The notes: generated by a model not told the origin, from the sequence alone. A stretch of 22,654 bases of DNA from an uncultured Eubacteriales bacterium (GCA_900313295.1 OMQS01000128.1:1-22654); one strand, 5' to 3'; numbered from the stretch's first letter, positions 8,875 to 15,795 are shown. Program-made: numbers and translations.

Positions 8875-9063
8875 TCAGTCGTCCCAGAAGATAGCCTGCA
8901 CGGGACAGGCGTCGATGGCCTCCTGCACGGCGGACTTGTTCTGCTCCGTGGTATGGCCGTAAGCCTCGGCTTTGCCGTCGGCATTTACCTCAAAGACCTC
9001 CGGCACGGTGCTGATGCACAGGCCGCAGCCGATGCAGGTGTCCTGATTCACAATGGCTTTCAT
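8875..9063 (-). CDS. Single [4Fe-4S] cluster ferredoxin
   Basis: A 62-residue acidic electron carrier. Four cysteines are positioned for one [4Fe-4S] cluster: CIGCGLC (Cys10, Cys13, Cys16) and the distant Cys53 in ACPVQAI. The second cluster motif of the clostridial 2[4Fe-4S] type is missing; the middle residues (TVPEVFEVNADGKAEAYG) are typical of the single-cluster family. It would shuttle low-potential electrons between cytoplasmic redox enzymes; the partner is not evident. AGGAGG (complement at 9072-9077) sits eight bases before the ATG and overlaps the stop codon of the upstream cupin gene. The two are therefore in one operon. The shared dnaE-side terminator ends it. Confidence 0.95.
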   Translation of the reverse strand: MKAIVNQDTCIGCGLCISTVPEVFEVNADGKAEAYGHTTEQNKSAVQEAIDACPVQAIFWDD

Positions 9064-9075
9064 GGGTTCATCCTC

Positions 9076-9399
9076 CTAAAAAATTACTACCAGCAGCATC
9101 TTGAACTGCTCTTTCCCGTAAACGGCATGAGGGTGCTTGGCGGGCATGACGATGGACTCGCCCTCGTGCACTTCATACTCCACGCCGTCAATGGTGATGC
9201 GGCCCACGCCGTCCAGGCAGGTGACAAAGGCATCGCCGCCGGATTCATGGGTGCTGATCTCCTCATCCTTATCAAAGGAAAAAAGCGTCACGCTGACAGC
9301 GTTGTTCTGCACCAGCGTGCGGCTTACGACCTGACCCGTCTGATACTGGATCTGATCCTTCAGCTTCAGCACCTCTGCAAAGGCAATATTCTTCATCAT
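9076..9399 (-). CDS. Small cupin-domain protein
   Basis: A 107-residue single-domain cupin. The first motif is reduced (STHESGGDAFVTCLDG; His51). The second gives MPAKHPHAV with His89 and His91, which leaves three histidines able to bind a metal. Proteins of this type are common in anaerobes and mostly uncharacterised; some are sensors or small-molecule-binding proteins. I cannot name a ligand. I chose the ATG at 9399 rather than an upstream in-frame ATG at 9447. An AGGAGG-type site (complement at 9409-9414) lies nine bases before 9399, and the upstream extension is not cupin-like. The gene is first in a two-gene operon with the ferredoxin, 12 bases apart. Confidence 0.85.
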   Translation of the reverse strand: MMKNIAFAEVLKLKDQIQYQTGQVVSRTLVQNNAVSVTLFSFDKDEEISTHESGGDAFVTCLDGVGRITIDGVEYEVHEGESIVMPAKHPHAVYGKEQFKMLLVVIF

Positions 9400-9436
9400 G
9401 ACTTTTGTCCTCCTGTCGTACATCGCTTTCAGTATT

Positions 9437-9489
9437 TGCAATTGCATATTATTTATTCAAATTATAACGCCGTCTTTACCAAATGAACA
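9437..9489 (-). promoter_or_regulatory. Putative promoter and palindrome upstream of the cupin-ferredoxin operon
   Basis: Reading the minus strand, a perfect TATAAT (complement at 9461-9466) lies about 60 bases before the cupin ATG. Seventeen bases upstream is only a weak -35 (TGTTCA). Just inside the predicted transcript is a perfect 10-bp palindrome, TGCAATTGCA (9437-9446), in AT-rich DNA. It could be an operator for a dimeric regulator. The -10 is convincing by sequence; the operator role is conjecture. Confidence 0.4.
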
Positions 9490-9507
9490 TAGCAAATGCA
9501 ACAAAAT

Positions 9508-9540
9508 AAAAAACCGATGGAAAGATTTCCATCGGTTTTT
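9508..9540 (-). terminator. Intrinsic terminator after the cysteine-rich protein gene
   Basis: A 9-bp perfect stem, CCGATGGAA (9514-9522) with TTCCATCGG (9527-9535), has a four-base loop. A-runs and T-runs of five to six flank it, so it could work on either strand. It starts a few bases past the stop of the minus-strand gene ending at 9545 and separates that gene from the cupin operon. Confidence 0.9.
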
Positions 9541-9544
9541 ACGC

Positions 9545-10372
9545 TCAGCGGCAGGCGCAGTAACTGCGGGTGCCGTTGTAATCCTTCGGCATTTCCACGG
9601 TGTTGGGGGGGAAGAATTCGTTCATGGGGAAGCAGACGTTTTTGAACAGGCCGCAGGGATCCTCCGGATCGCCACCGCTGCACTCCGACTGCGGGATGCA
9701 GTAGTCATAAACAGGGATCAGGAGCTGGGTATCCCGCTCCAGGCGTACCAGGGAGAACTGGCCGAGGGTTACGAAGTACCGCCTCGTTCCGGTCTGCTCC
9801 AGCACAAGGGGGCTGGCAAAGGCGGCGGAAATTGCCGCGGGGATCTCCGACACGCTGCCCTCGCAAACGCCTGCAGCGGTGCAGTCCTCCACAAGGCGTG
9901 TGTCCAGCACGATGGGATCCACCGCCTCCACCACTGCTGTGGGGAGACTGCGCTGGGGGGCGATGTTCTCCAGCGTGGTGTCAGAGGAGAACGTCTTGGC
10001 GCTGCCTTCGCTGCCAAAGAGGATGCAGCGTTTGTCAAACACGCACAGACCCTCCACCTCGGTGGAGCGGGGCGTCCCTGTGCCGACCTGCAGCGTTACG
10101 CGATAGAAAAAGCGCATATCTATGGAGTAAAACCCCCGATTAAAGGTGACAGGCTCCACATCGGTGTATACATACAGCAGCTCGGCGCAGCCGCCCTTGA
10201 TGATCTGTGAGGTGTCCAGCACCTCCAGCGCTGCTTGCGTGGGATAGAACCGCAGATCCTCGATGCAGTCTTTGTCCCTGCAGGAATCAAAGATCTTCTT
10301 GGTGTGAATACATACGGACTCTCGCACGCTGCTCAAATCGCAGACGGGGCCCGGCATTCCGTTTTCAGGCAT
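9545..10372 (-). CDS. Conserved cysteine-rich protein of unknown function
   Basis: A 275-residue protein that I do not recognise as any named family, though its opening resembles uncharacterised proteins of spore-forming Clostridia. It has 15 cysteines: Cys11, 21, 31 and 36 in the first 40 residues (CIHTKKIFDSCRDKDC), a middle group, and a C-terminal group (225, 231, 240, 247, 272, 274) ending in CACR. There is no signal peptide or membrane helix. The core is rich in beta-prone stretches (FYSIDMRFFYRVTLQV, RRYFVTLGQFSLVRLERD). AGGAGG (complement at 10381-10386) is eight bases before the ATG. It is a single-gene unit with its own terminator. The cysteine pattern and an upstream CATACACT element suggest a mother-cell sporulation or spore-coat role, as inference only. 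Confidence 0.75.
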   Translation of the reverse strand: MPENGMPGPVCDLSSVRESVCIHTKKIFDSCRDKDCIEDLRFYPTQAALEVLDTSQIIKGGCAELLYVYTDVEPVTFNRGFYSIDMRFFYRVTLQVGTGTPRSTEVEGLCVFDKRCILFGSEGSAKTFSSDTTLENIAPQRSLPTAVVEAVDPIVLDTRLVEDCTAAGVCEGSVSEIPAAISAAFASPLVLEQTGTRRYFVTLGQFSLVRLERDTQLLIPVYDYCIPQSECSGGDPEDPCGLFKNVCFPMNEFFPPNTVEMPKDYNGTRSYCACR

Positions 10373-10395
10373 CCAGATAACCTCCTATTAAGTAC

Positions 10396-10425
10396 TGAAA
10401 GAAGCCTCTTTCACTCCAGTGTATG
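10396..10425 (-). promoter_or_regulatory. Sigma-E/K-like -10 element and leader hairpin of the cysteine-rich gene
   Basis: On the minus strand CATACACT (complement at 10418-10425) fits the sigma-E -10 consensus CATACANT exactly, about 46 bases before the ATG. No good sigma-E -35 is present; an AC about 16 bases upstream would suit sigma-K. Between it and the ribosome binding site is a 7-bp hairpin, TGAAAGA (10396-10402) with TCTTTCA (10407-10413). A chance match to eight bases cannot be excluded. Confidence 0.4.
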
Positions 10426-10475
10426 CAGCCGGTGCGGCGGTGTGCGCCCGATGCTGCGGCGTCGACATTTTTCCC

Positions 10476-10504
10476 TGTACAAACGTGCCATTTTGCCGTA
10501 TAAT
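10476..10504 (+). promoter_or_regulatory. Vegetative-type promoter of the DUF4364 gene
   Basis: TGTACA (10476-10481) and a perfect TATAAT (10499-10504) are separated by 17 bases, which fits a housekeeping sigma-A promoter. Transcription would start near 10511, giving a leader of about 17 bases that contains the ribosome binding site. Confidence 0.75.
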
Positions 10505-10527
10505 AGCAGGCAGAAGGGGGCGAGAGC

Positions 10528-11052
10528 ATGGACGCTTCATTTATCCACGACAAGCTGGAGATCAAATTCCTTATTTTATATATTGCCGCCCGCGTGTCGG
10601 AACCGATCCCCATAGAGGGGATGCAGGAGCTGACTCTGTGTGACAGCGGGATAGACTATTTTTCCTTTTCCGAGTGCCTGAGCGACCTTGTGCACACGGA
10701 ACATCTGACCCTCTCTGACGGCGGATTATATGCCATCACGCCCAAGGGACTGCGCAATAGCGAGATCTGCGAGAGCAGCCTGCCCCTATCCGTGCGGCTG
10801 CTGACGGATCGCAACGTGGCGGCGTACAACCAGATGCTCCTGCGCAAAGCGCAGGTGCGCTCCCGAATCGTCCCACGGGAAAACGGAACCTACACCGTGG
10901 AGCTGCGGTTCAGCGACGATGTGGATCAGCTCATGCACTTGGAGCTGATGGCTGCCACGGAGGACATGGCCAAGGATCTGGCCGACCGATTCCAGCAGAA
11001 TCCCGAGCAGGTCTACACGAAGCTGATGGGTGCCTTATTTGACGCCGAATGA
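10528..11052 (+). CDS. DUF4364 family protein
   Basis: A 174-residue cytoplasmic protein of the DUF4364 family, which is widespread in Clostridia. The N-terminal half (IHDKLEIKFLILYIAARV through LYAITPKGLRN) has the layout of a winged-helix domain: a first helix pair, a recognition-helix-like segment around FSECLSDLVHTEHL, then a beta wing with GLYAITPKG. The C-terminal half is a mixed alpha/beta domain of unknown role. A DNA-binding function is a reasonable guess but not shown. AGAAGGGGG precedes the ATG. The gene stands alone, with its own promoter and terminator, between the divergent cysteine-rich gene and the spoIIIA operon. Confidence 0.85.
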   Translation: MDASFIHDKLEIKFLILYIAARVSEPIPIEGMQELTLCDSGIDYFSFSECLSDLVHTEHLTLSDGGLYAITPKGLRNSEICESSLPLSVRLLTDRNVAAYNQMLLRKAQVRSRIVPRENGTYTVELRFSDDVDQLMHLELMAATEDMAKDLADRFQQNPEQVYTKLMGALFDAE

Positions 11053-11082
11053 TACTATTTATTATATCCTAATAAAATTTAT

Positions 11083-11115
11083 ATTCCCGTGCCTGTTTGG
11101 CGCGGGGATTTTTTT
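11083..11115 (+). terminator. Intrinsic terminator after the DUF4364 gene
   Basis: An 11-bp stem, ATTCCCGTGCC (11083-11093) with GGCGCGGGGAT (11099-11109), has two G-T wobbles and a TGTTT loop. It is followed at once by a run of T bases to 11115. It isolates the spoIIIA operon from upstream transcription. Confidence 0.92.
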
Positions 11116-11144
11116 GCATAAAAACGGACAGCCCCTCATACATT
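11116..11144 (+). promoter_or_regulatory. Sigma-E promoter of the spoIIIA operon
   Basis: GCATAAA (11116-11122), 14 bases, then CATACATT (11137-11144). The -10 matches the sigma-E consensus CATACANT exactly and the -35 resembles KMATATT at five of seven positions, with the right spacing. In B. subtilis spoIIIA is transcribed by mother-cell sigma-E, so element and operon agree. Confidence 0.82.
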
Positions 11145-11176
11145 GAATCAGCTAAGAAAAAGGAGGCGTGATCGCT

Positions 11177-12091
11177 TTGGTGGAACGCTACGCAATCAGT
11201 CAATACGAGCAGGCGGCGCATTTATTGCCGGTGCGGTGGCAGCGCCTGGCGCTGCAGCTGCCCGACTGGCAAAAGGAGCAGGCGGAGGAGCTGCGGCTGC
11301 GTGCCGGCCATCCTATGACGGTGCTGCTGCCCCAAGGAGAGCAGACGGTAGGGAAGGACGCCGTGGTAACGCAGGGGGATCTGGAGCTTTTGTGCGACAC
11401 AGTCACCGGTTACTCCCGCTACGCAGCCGCCGAAACCATGGCGCGGGGCTACATAACCGCCAAGGGTGGCTTTCGCATCGGCCTGTGCGGAACGGCGGTG
11501 ATGCAGAACGGCAGAAACACAAATTTACGAAGCCTTTCCTCGGCGTGCATCCGCATTGCCCGCGAAATACCGAAGCTGGCAAATGATCTGGCGCCGCAGC
11601 TGCTGCGCGACGGAGCATTTTGCAGCACACTTATTATTGCGCCGCCCGGTCTGGGAAAAACCACGCTGCTGCGCGACCTTGTGCGCTGCCTGTCGGACGG
11701 GACGGACGCCGTTCCGGCTCACCGCGTTTCCCTGGTGGACGAGCGGGGCGAGGTGGCGGTTATGGTGCAGGGTCTGGCGCAAATGGAGATAGGGTGCCAC
11801 ACTGACGTGATGGACGGCTGTCCCAAGGCGATCGCCATTCCCATGCTGCTGCGCGCGGCTGACCCGCAGATCATCGCTGTAGACGAGATCACGCAGGCGG
11901 AGGATATTCAGGCCATGGAGGAAGCAGCGCACTGCGGGGTGCGCTTTGTGGCCACTCTCCACGCCGACTCGGCAGCAGATTTGCAGAAGCGGCCTCTGCT
12001 GCGAAAACTCCACAGAACACGGATTTTTGAAAAAGCCATCTGCATCCGCATTACGGACAGGCACCGCCGCTACCGCATTGAAGACCTATGA
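11177..12091 (+). CDS. spoIIIAA: Stage III sporulation protein AA, ATPase
   Basis: A 304-residue ATPase related to type II/IV secretion ATPases. It is thought to power the SpoIIIA-SpoIIQ channel between mother cell and forespore. Walker A is GLGKTT (Gly158-Thr163), preceded by IIAPP. Walker B is PQIIAVDEI (Asp236, Glu237), and LDVVDERGEV-like and ATLHAD segments are also present. The start needs judgement. AAAGGAGG followed by CGTGATC (about 11158-11172) is nearly the full complement of the 16S rRNA 3' end, so the GTG at 11168 is probably part of the ribosome binding site. I prefer TTG at 11177, ten bases past AGGAGG; GTG at 11180 is the alternative. It is the first gene of an eight-gene operon and its stop overlaps spoIIIAB. 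Confidence 0.94.
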   Translation: MVERYAISQYEQAAHLLPVRWQRLALQLPDWQKEQAEELRLRAGHPMTVLLPQGEQTVGKDAVVTQGDLELLCDTVTGYSRYAAAETMARGYITAKGGFRIGLCGTAVMQNGRNTNLRSLSSACIRIAREIPKLANDLAPQLLRDGAFCSTLIIAPPGLGKTTLLRDLVRCLSDGTDAVPAHRVSLVDERGEVAVMVQGLAQMEIGCHTDVMDGCPKAIAIPMLLRAADPQIIAVDEITQAEDIQAMEEAAHCGVRFVATLHADSAADLQKRPLLRKLHRTRIFEKAICIRITDRHRRYRIEDL

Positions 12092-12573
12092 GCGCAAAAC
12101 TGATAGGCGCGCTGCTGATCTTTGCCGCAGGTGCCCTGCTTTTTTTGCAGTGCAGGCGGCAAAGCCGCGGGGAACTTCTGTTTCTGCAGGACATGGCTCC
12201 CGCTCTGGAGCAGATGGAAGCCGCCATCCGCTTCCGCCGGCTGCCCATGCCCGACTTGCTGGCAGAGCAGACAAAAAGGCCATATTGCGGACAAGTATTT
12301 ACACAGGTAGAGCAGCACATGAAAAGCGGAAGTACTTTACAGGATTCCTGGGAGCTGGCTGCCGATGCTGTTCCATGGAAGCAGGGAAAAAGCATACTGG
12401 CAGCACTGGAACTATCGGGCGATGCACAGCGGATCGGGGACAATCTGCGTCTTGCCGCCTTATCTCTGCGGGATCTCGTCTGTCAGCTGCAGGCCGAACG
12501 GCATGAGCGGCAAAAAATGATCCTTGCGCTGACAGCCTCCGGCTGCGGGCTGCTGGTGATTCTTTTACTGTGA
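12088..12573 (+). CDS. spoIIIAB: Stage III sporulation protein AB
   Basis: A 161-residue membrane protein whose fold is related to type II secretion GspF. An N-terminal hydrophobic helix (about residues 5-20, LIGALLIFAAGALLFL) and a C-terminal helix (LTASGCGLLVILLL, ending at the last residue) bracket a helical cytoplasmic domain. The family signature is visible as ALEQMEAAIRFRRLPMPDLL. It is thought to sit at the inner face of the channel with the SpoIIIAA ATPase. The ATG overlaps the spoIIIAA stop (ATGA). Length is slightly short of the usual 170, but both ends look complete. Confidence 0.92.
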   Translation: MSAKLIGALLIFAAGALLFLQCRRQSRGELLFLQDMAPALEQMEAAIRFRRLPMPDLLAEQTKRPYCGQVFTQVEQHMKSGSTLQDSWELAADAVPWKQGKSILAALELSGDAQRIGDNLRLAALSLRDLVCQLQAERHERQKMILALTASGCGLLVILLL

Positions 12574-12582
12574 GGAGTATAC

Positions 12583-12777
12583 ATGGATGTTGATCTGATT
12601 TTCAAGATAGCCGCTGTGGGCATTTTGGTGGCCGTGCTGAACCTGGTGCTGGCGCGCAGCGGGCGGGAGGAGCAGGCCATGATGACCACGCTGGCGGGGC
12701 TGGTGGTGGTGCTGATGATGCTGGTGCGGCAGATCAGCGACCTGTTCGATCTGGTAAAATCTTTATTTTCACTCTAA
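12583..12777 (+). CDS. spoIIIAC: Stage III sporulation protein AC
   Basis: A 64-residue, two-helix membrane protein. The helices are IAAVGILVAVLNLVLA (about 9-24) and MMTTLAGLVVVLMMLV (about 33-48), joined by RSGREEQA. It fits SpoIIIAC in length, pattern and position. It is a membrane subunit of the SpoIIIA complex in the mother-cell-derived membrane around the forespore. A GAGGAG site lies about seven bases before the ATG. Confidence 0.93.
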   Translation: MDVDLIFKIAAVGILVAVLNLVLARSGREEQAMMTTLAGLVVVLMMLVRQISDLFDLVKSLFSL

Positions 12778-12781
12778 CTAT

Positions 12782-13168
12782 ATGACTGAATTGGGAAAAA
12801 TCGCTGTTTTGTGCTTGATCGGCATTGTATTGGCGCTGCTGCTGCAAAAAAACAATCCGGAACTGGCCATTCTGCTGGCCTTGTCGGTGTGCGGCGGCGT
12901 TCTGCTTTTTGGGCTGAGCCGCATAAAGGATGTCTTTGCCGTTCTGGAGCAGATGGCGCAGGCCGGCGGACTGTCCGCAGACCTGCTGGAGCCGCTGGTG
13001 AAGACGGTGGGTATCGCCCTCATCACCCACACCGGCGCGGAGCTGTGCCGCGACGCCGATCAGAAAGCCATGGCGTCGGTGGTAGAAGCAGCGGGCGCCT
13101 TCAGCGCCATTGTTGTGTCCATTCCGCTGCTGGGGATGGTGTGGGAACTGCTGCGGGGGATGCTGTGA
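12782..13168 (+). CDS. spoIIIAD: Stage III sporulation protein AD
   Basis: A 128-residue protein with several membrane helices: IAVLCLIGIVLALLLQ, LAILLALSVCGGVLLFGL and a C-terminal AGAFSAIVVSIPLLGMVWELL. The VKTVGIALITHTGAELCRDA segment is characteristic of SpoIIIAD, a homologue of SpoIIIAC with an extra part. The start codon lies five bases after the spoIIIAC stop. I see no Shine-Dalgarno sequence before it (the upstream bases are TTTATTTTCACTCTAACTAT), so translation probably depends on coupling to spoIIIAC. The stop overlaps the ATG of spoIIIAE. Confidence 0.93.
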   Translation: MTELGKIAVLCLIGIVLALLLQKNNPELAILLALSVCGGVLLFGLSRIKDVFAVLEQMAQAGGLSADLLEPLVKTVGIALITHTGAELCRDADQKAMASVVEAAGAFSAIVVSIPLLGMVWELLRGML

Positions 13169-14247
13169 TGCGAAAACTATGGATCTTGCTTATGCTATTG
13201 TGGTGCGTTGTGCCGGCCTACGGCACGGAGCTGCCCGAGGAGTTGACGGACGCGATCCCCGACAGCGCGCGGGAACTTCTGGATGTAGCTGACAAGGAAA
13301 ATGACTTTACATCTCTTAACGAGGGCTTATCCGGACTTTGGGATCGTACCTGCAAGCTGCTGGCGACCACGGTACAGGACAGTCTGGGGGGCGTGATCCT
13401 GATCCTGTCAGCTATCTTGCTGTGCTCTGTGGCAGAAGATTGTTTCGGCGCCGCCGGAGAGGGAAAAATACTGGATCCCGTGCCGCTGGCCGGCACCCTT
13501 GTGATCCTTTTGGCTGTGGGCAGCAACATGAAAAACCTCATGGGGCTGGGGGAGGAGACCATTGCGGAGCTGAACGTGTTTTCCAAAGCCCTTCTGCCCA
13601 CCCTGTCGGCCGCGACCGCTGCCGGCGGAGGCGCCGTGTCTGCCAGCGTGCGGCAGGTGGCAACGGTTTTCTTTTCAGACATTCTGATGAGCCTGATAAA
13701 CAGTCTGCTCCTGCCGCTGGTGTGGGTGTTCGTTGCTCTGTCGGCAGCGGATGCGATCCTGCCTGCCGGACGGCTGGGAGGCATTGCCGGCGGGGTGCAG
13801 AAGGCCATCACCTGGCTGCTCTCCGGAAGTCTTATTCTGTTTACGGGGTATCTATCCCTTTCCGGCGCTTTTGCATCTTCTGCAGACAGTCTGACTCTGC
13901 GGATGACCCGTTCCGCCATCGGCGGGGCAATTCCGGTGGTGGGCGGCATTATTTCCGACGCTGCGGATACGGTTCTGGCCGGAGCGGGGGTCATGCGGCA
14001 GTCCATAGGCGTTGTGGGCACGCTGACGATCTTGGCCACCTGCATTTTGCCTTTTCTTAAACTGGGGGTACAGTATCTGCTGCTGAAGCTGTCTGCTTTT
14101 TTTGCCGCCACGGTGGCGCCGACGCCGCTGGTGAAGCTGGTGGATTCTTTGAGCACAGCTTTCGGCCTGGTTTTGGGCATGACGGGGGCTGCGGCGCTGC
14201 TGCTGCTGATCTCGGTGGCCTCGTCTGTTATGGCGGTGAGTGTATGA
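13168..14247 (+). CDS. spoIIIAE: Stage III sporulation protein AE
   Basis: A 359-residue polytopic membrane protein. It begins with a cleavable signal peptide (RKLWILLMLLWCVVPAYG) and a short polar segment, then carries about seven hydrophobic helices, including VILILSAILLCSVAEDC and LLLLISVASSVMAVSV at the end. Glycine/alanine-rich stretches such as GGGAVSASVRQVATVFFSDI and AGVMRQSIGVVGTL are typical of SpoIIIAE, the largest integral subunit of the channel. The frame stays open upstream to 12811, but that part overlaps spoIIIAD. The ATG at 13168 overlapping the spoIIIAD stop gives the signal peptide and is clearly the right start. Confidence 0.94.
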   Translation: MRKLWILLMLLWCVVPAYGTELPEELTDAIPDSARELLDVADKENDFTSLNEGLSGLWDRTCKLLATTVQDSLGGVILILSAILLCSVAEDCFGAAGEGKILDPVPLAGTLVILLAVGSNMKNLMGLGEETIAELNVFSKALLPTLSAATAAGGGAVSASVRQVATVFFSDILMSLINSLLLPLVWVFVALSAADAILPAGRLGGIAGGVQKAITWLLSGSLILFTGYLSLSGAFASSADSLTLRMTRSAIGGAIPVVGGIISDAADTVLAGAGVMRQSIGVVGTLTILATCILPFLKLGVQYLLLKLSAFFAATVAPTPLVKLVDSLSTAFGLVLGMTGAAALLLLISVASSVMAVSV

Positions 14248-14723
14248 TGGATGCGTTTCGGATATGGCTCATAGGACTCATGGCGGTCTCCCTGATCCTA
14301 ACGGTGCTTTCGACCCTTCTTCCGGAGGGCAGCATCAAAAAGATCGCGGGCGTCACCGGCGGACTGGTGCTGCTTTTGACCATCCTTCGCGGTGTGAGCA
14401 GACTGGATCTGGCGGGGCTGCGCCTGTCTTATGACGACTGCGCCCAGGAGATAGACCGCCAGATGGAATCCTATCGCCTTCAAAGCAGCAGGGACATGGA
14501 ATCGCTCATACAAGCGCGGTGCGGCGCATATATATCGGAACAGGCACAGACACTCGGCCTGTCATGCAGTCCCCGTGTGGAAACGGAATGGACGGAGGAA
14601 AACATTCCCGTGCCGGTGGCTGTCACAATGGATATTCCATACCACGCAAAGCTGTCAGAGCTTATTTCGGAAAACTTAGGAATCGACGCTGAAAACCAGA
14701 AATGGGTCACATCGGAAGGGTAA
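14244..14723 (+). CDS. spoIIIAF: Stage III sporulation protein AF
   Basis: A 159-residue protein with two N-terminal membrane helices (IWLIGLMAVSLILTVLSTLL and IAGVTGGLVLLLTIL), joined by the conserved PEGSIKKI turn, and a soluble C-terminal domain. This domain has a ring-building-motif-like fold in the family and is thought to help form the channel ring. Two ATG codons in a row at 14244 and 14247 are both possible; the first overlaps the spoIIIAE stop. Membrane topology and order fit SpoIIIAF, one of the less conserved members of the operon. Confidence 0.9.
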   Translation: MMDAFRIWLIGLMAVSLILTVLSTLLPEGSIKKIAGVTGGLVLLLTILRGVSRLDLAGLRLSYDDCAQEIDRQMESYRLQSSRDMESLIQARCGAYISEQAQTLGLSCSPRVETEWTEENIPVPVAVTMDIPYHAKLSELISENLGIDAENQKWVTSEG

Positions 14724-14728
14724 ATAAC

Positions 14729-15223
14729 ATGGGAAAGGTAAGATGGAGCGAATTATGGAAAAAGTACAAATTTGTTCTGCTGGTGGTGCTGGTGGGAGTC
14801 ATCCTGATGCTTCTTCCGGTTTCCTCCAAGACGAAAGAAACGGCGGCAGGCGACTCGCAGACACCGCAGGAAGCCTTCGATCTGGAGGCAGTGGAGCAGC
14901 GCATGGAGGAAGTGCTGGGCAAGATAGATGGAGTTGGGAAGCTCCGGTTGATGCTGACGCTGCAAAGCGGAACCCGATTGACGCTGGCCGAGGATACGCA
15001 GCGGGATCAGGAGCGCACGCAGCAGGAAACGGTCACACTGAATCGGGGAAGCGGCAATCAGGAGATCGTGGTCACAAACCGTTATTATCCCGTCTATCAG
15101 GGGGCGGTGGTGGTGTGTCAGGGTGCCGACAGCAGCGCCGTGCGGCTGGCCGTCACGGAAACGGTGCAGGCACTGACCGGTCTGCCGTCAGACCGGATCA
15201 TGGTGGCAAAATGGACATCGTAA
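14729..15223 (+). CDS. spoIIIAG: Stage III sporulation protein AG
   Basis: A 164-residue bitopic protein: a basic N-terminus, one membrane helix (about residues 15-31, FVLLVVLVGVILMLLPV), a low-complexity linker, and a C-terminal ring-building domain. That domain has the family end motif YQGAVVVCQGADSS followed by VQALTGLPSDRIMV. In B. subtilis SpoIIIAG forms a large 30-fold ring in the intermembrane space. I prefer the ATG at 14729, eight bases after GGAAGG (14714-14719), over an in-frame ATG at 14702 inside spoIIIAF. The beta-hairpin part is present. Confidence 0.93.
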   Translation: MGKVRWSELWKKYKFVLLVVLVGVILMLLPVSSKTKETAAGDSQTPQEAFDLEAVEQRMEEVLGKIDGVGKLRLMLTLQSGTRLTLAEDTQRDQERTQQETVTLNRGSGNQEIVVTNRYYPVYQGAVVVCQGADSSAVRLAVTETVQALTGLPSDRIMVAKWTS

Positions 15224-15237
15224 CGGGAGGACATAGT

Positions 15238-15777
15238 ATGAAAAAAGTTTGGAAAAAGCGAGCCGTTGTGGGGGCTGTGCTGCTGTTTGTGTGCGCGGCG
15301 GTATATATGAACTGGCGCTATGCCGGCTCACTGGAGGACACCTCAAAGGTGCTGGGCGAGTCCACTCTTGTATCCGGAGAAAAGACAGGTGAGAATAACG
15401 CCAACGTCCAGCAGACGGCCAACGAAAACGACTATTTTGCCACGGCACGGCTCAGCCGCAAACAGGCACGGGACAACGCCATCAGCATGCTCAAGGATGC
15501 GTCCACGGACGAAAACGCCGACCAGTCCGTGTTGAATGAGGCATCTCAAACGCTGCAAGTGCTGGCCGGATACACCGTGGCCGAATCGCAGATTGAAAAT
15601 CTGGTCACGGCCAAGGGTTATACCGACTGCGTGGCCTTTATGGGCGCCGAAAGCATCAGCGTCGTGGTGGAGGACGAGGACGGATTGGACGCCACGGACG
15701 TGGCACGGATCATGGATATTGTGGTGCAGGAGACCGGTTATGCGCCCAATCAGATCAAGGTTCTTGAATCCGATTGA
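15238..15777 (+). CDS. spoIIIAH: Stage III sporulation protein AH
   Basis: A 179-residue bitopic protein. It has an N-terminal anchor (about residues 9-25, AVVGAVLLFVCAAVYMN) and a C-terminal domain related to EscJ/FliF ring proteins. Recognisable segments are DYFATARLSRKQARDNAISM and VTAKGYTDCVAFMGAESISV. SpoIIIAH binds forespore SpoIIQ and so joins the two halves of the channel across the septum. GGGAGG (15225-15230) is seven bases before the ATG. The frame stays open far upstream through spoIIIAG, but that is a shadow. It is the last gene of the operon. I see no hairpin terminator after it; the next promoter starts within 20 bases. Confidence 0.94.
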   Translation: MKKVWKKRAVVGAVLLFVCAAVYMNWRYAGSLEDTSKVLGESTLVSGEKTGENNANVQQTANENDYFATARLSRKQARDNAISMLKDASTDENADQSVLNEASQTLQVLAGYTVAESQIENLVTAKGYTDCVAFMGAESISVVVEDEDGLDATDVARIMDIVVQETGYAPNQIKVLESD

Positions 15778-15795
15778 CAGACGGATAAAAAAGGG

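Noticed and set aside
9398..10210. A 270-codon plus-strand frame opposite the cysteine-rich gene, and a 218-codon one at 8830-9486 opposite ferredoxin and cupin
   Set aside because: The first starts at the cupin start and runs through a terminator; the second spans two genes with clear motifs and ribosome binding sites on the minus strand.
12811..13167. Upstream extension of the spoIIIAE frame over spoIIIAD
   Set aside because: The ATG at 13168 gives a good signal peptide and the usual overlap; the extension is an out-of-frame reading of spoIIIAD.
14743..15237. Upstream extension of the spoIIIAH frame over spoIIIAG
   Set aside because: It would bury the membrane anchor; the ATG at 15238 has GGGAGG and begins with the expected basic residues and helix.
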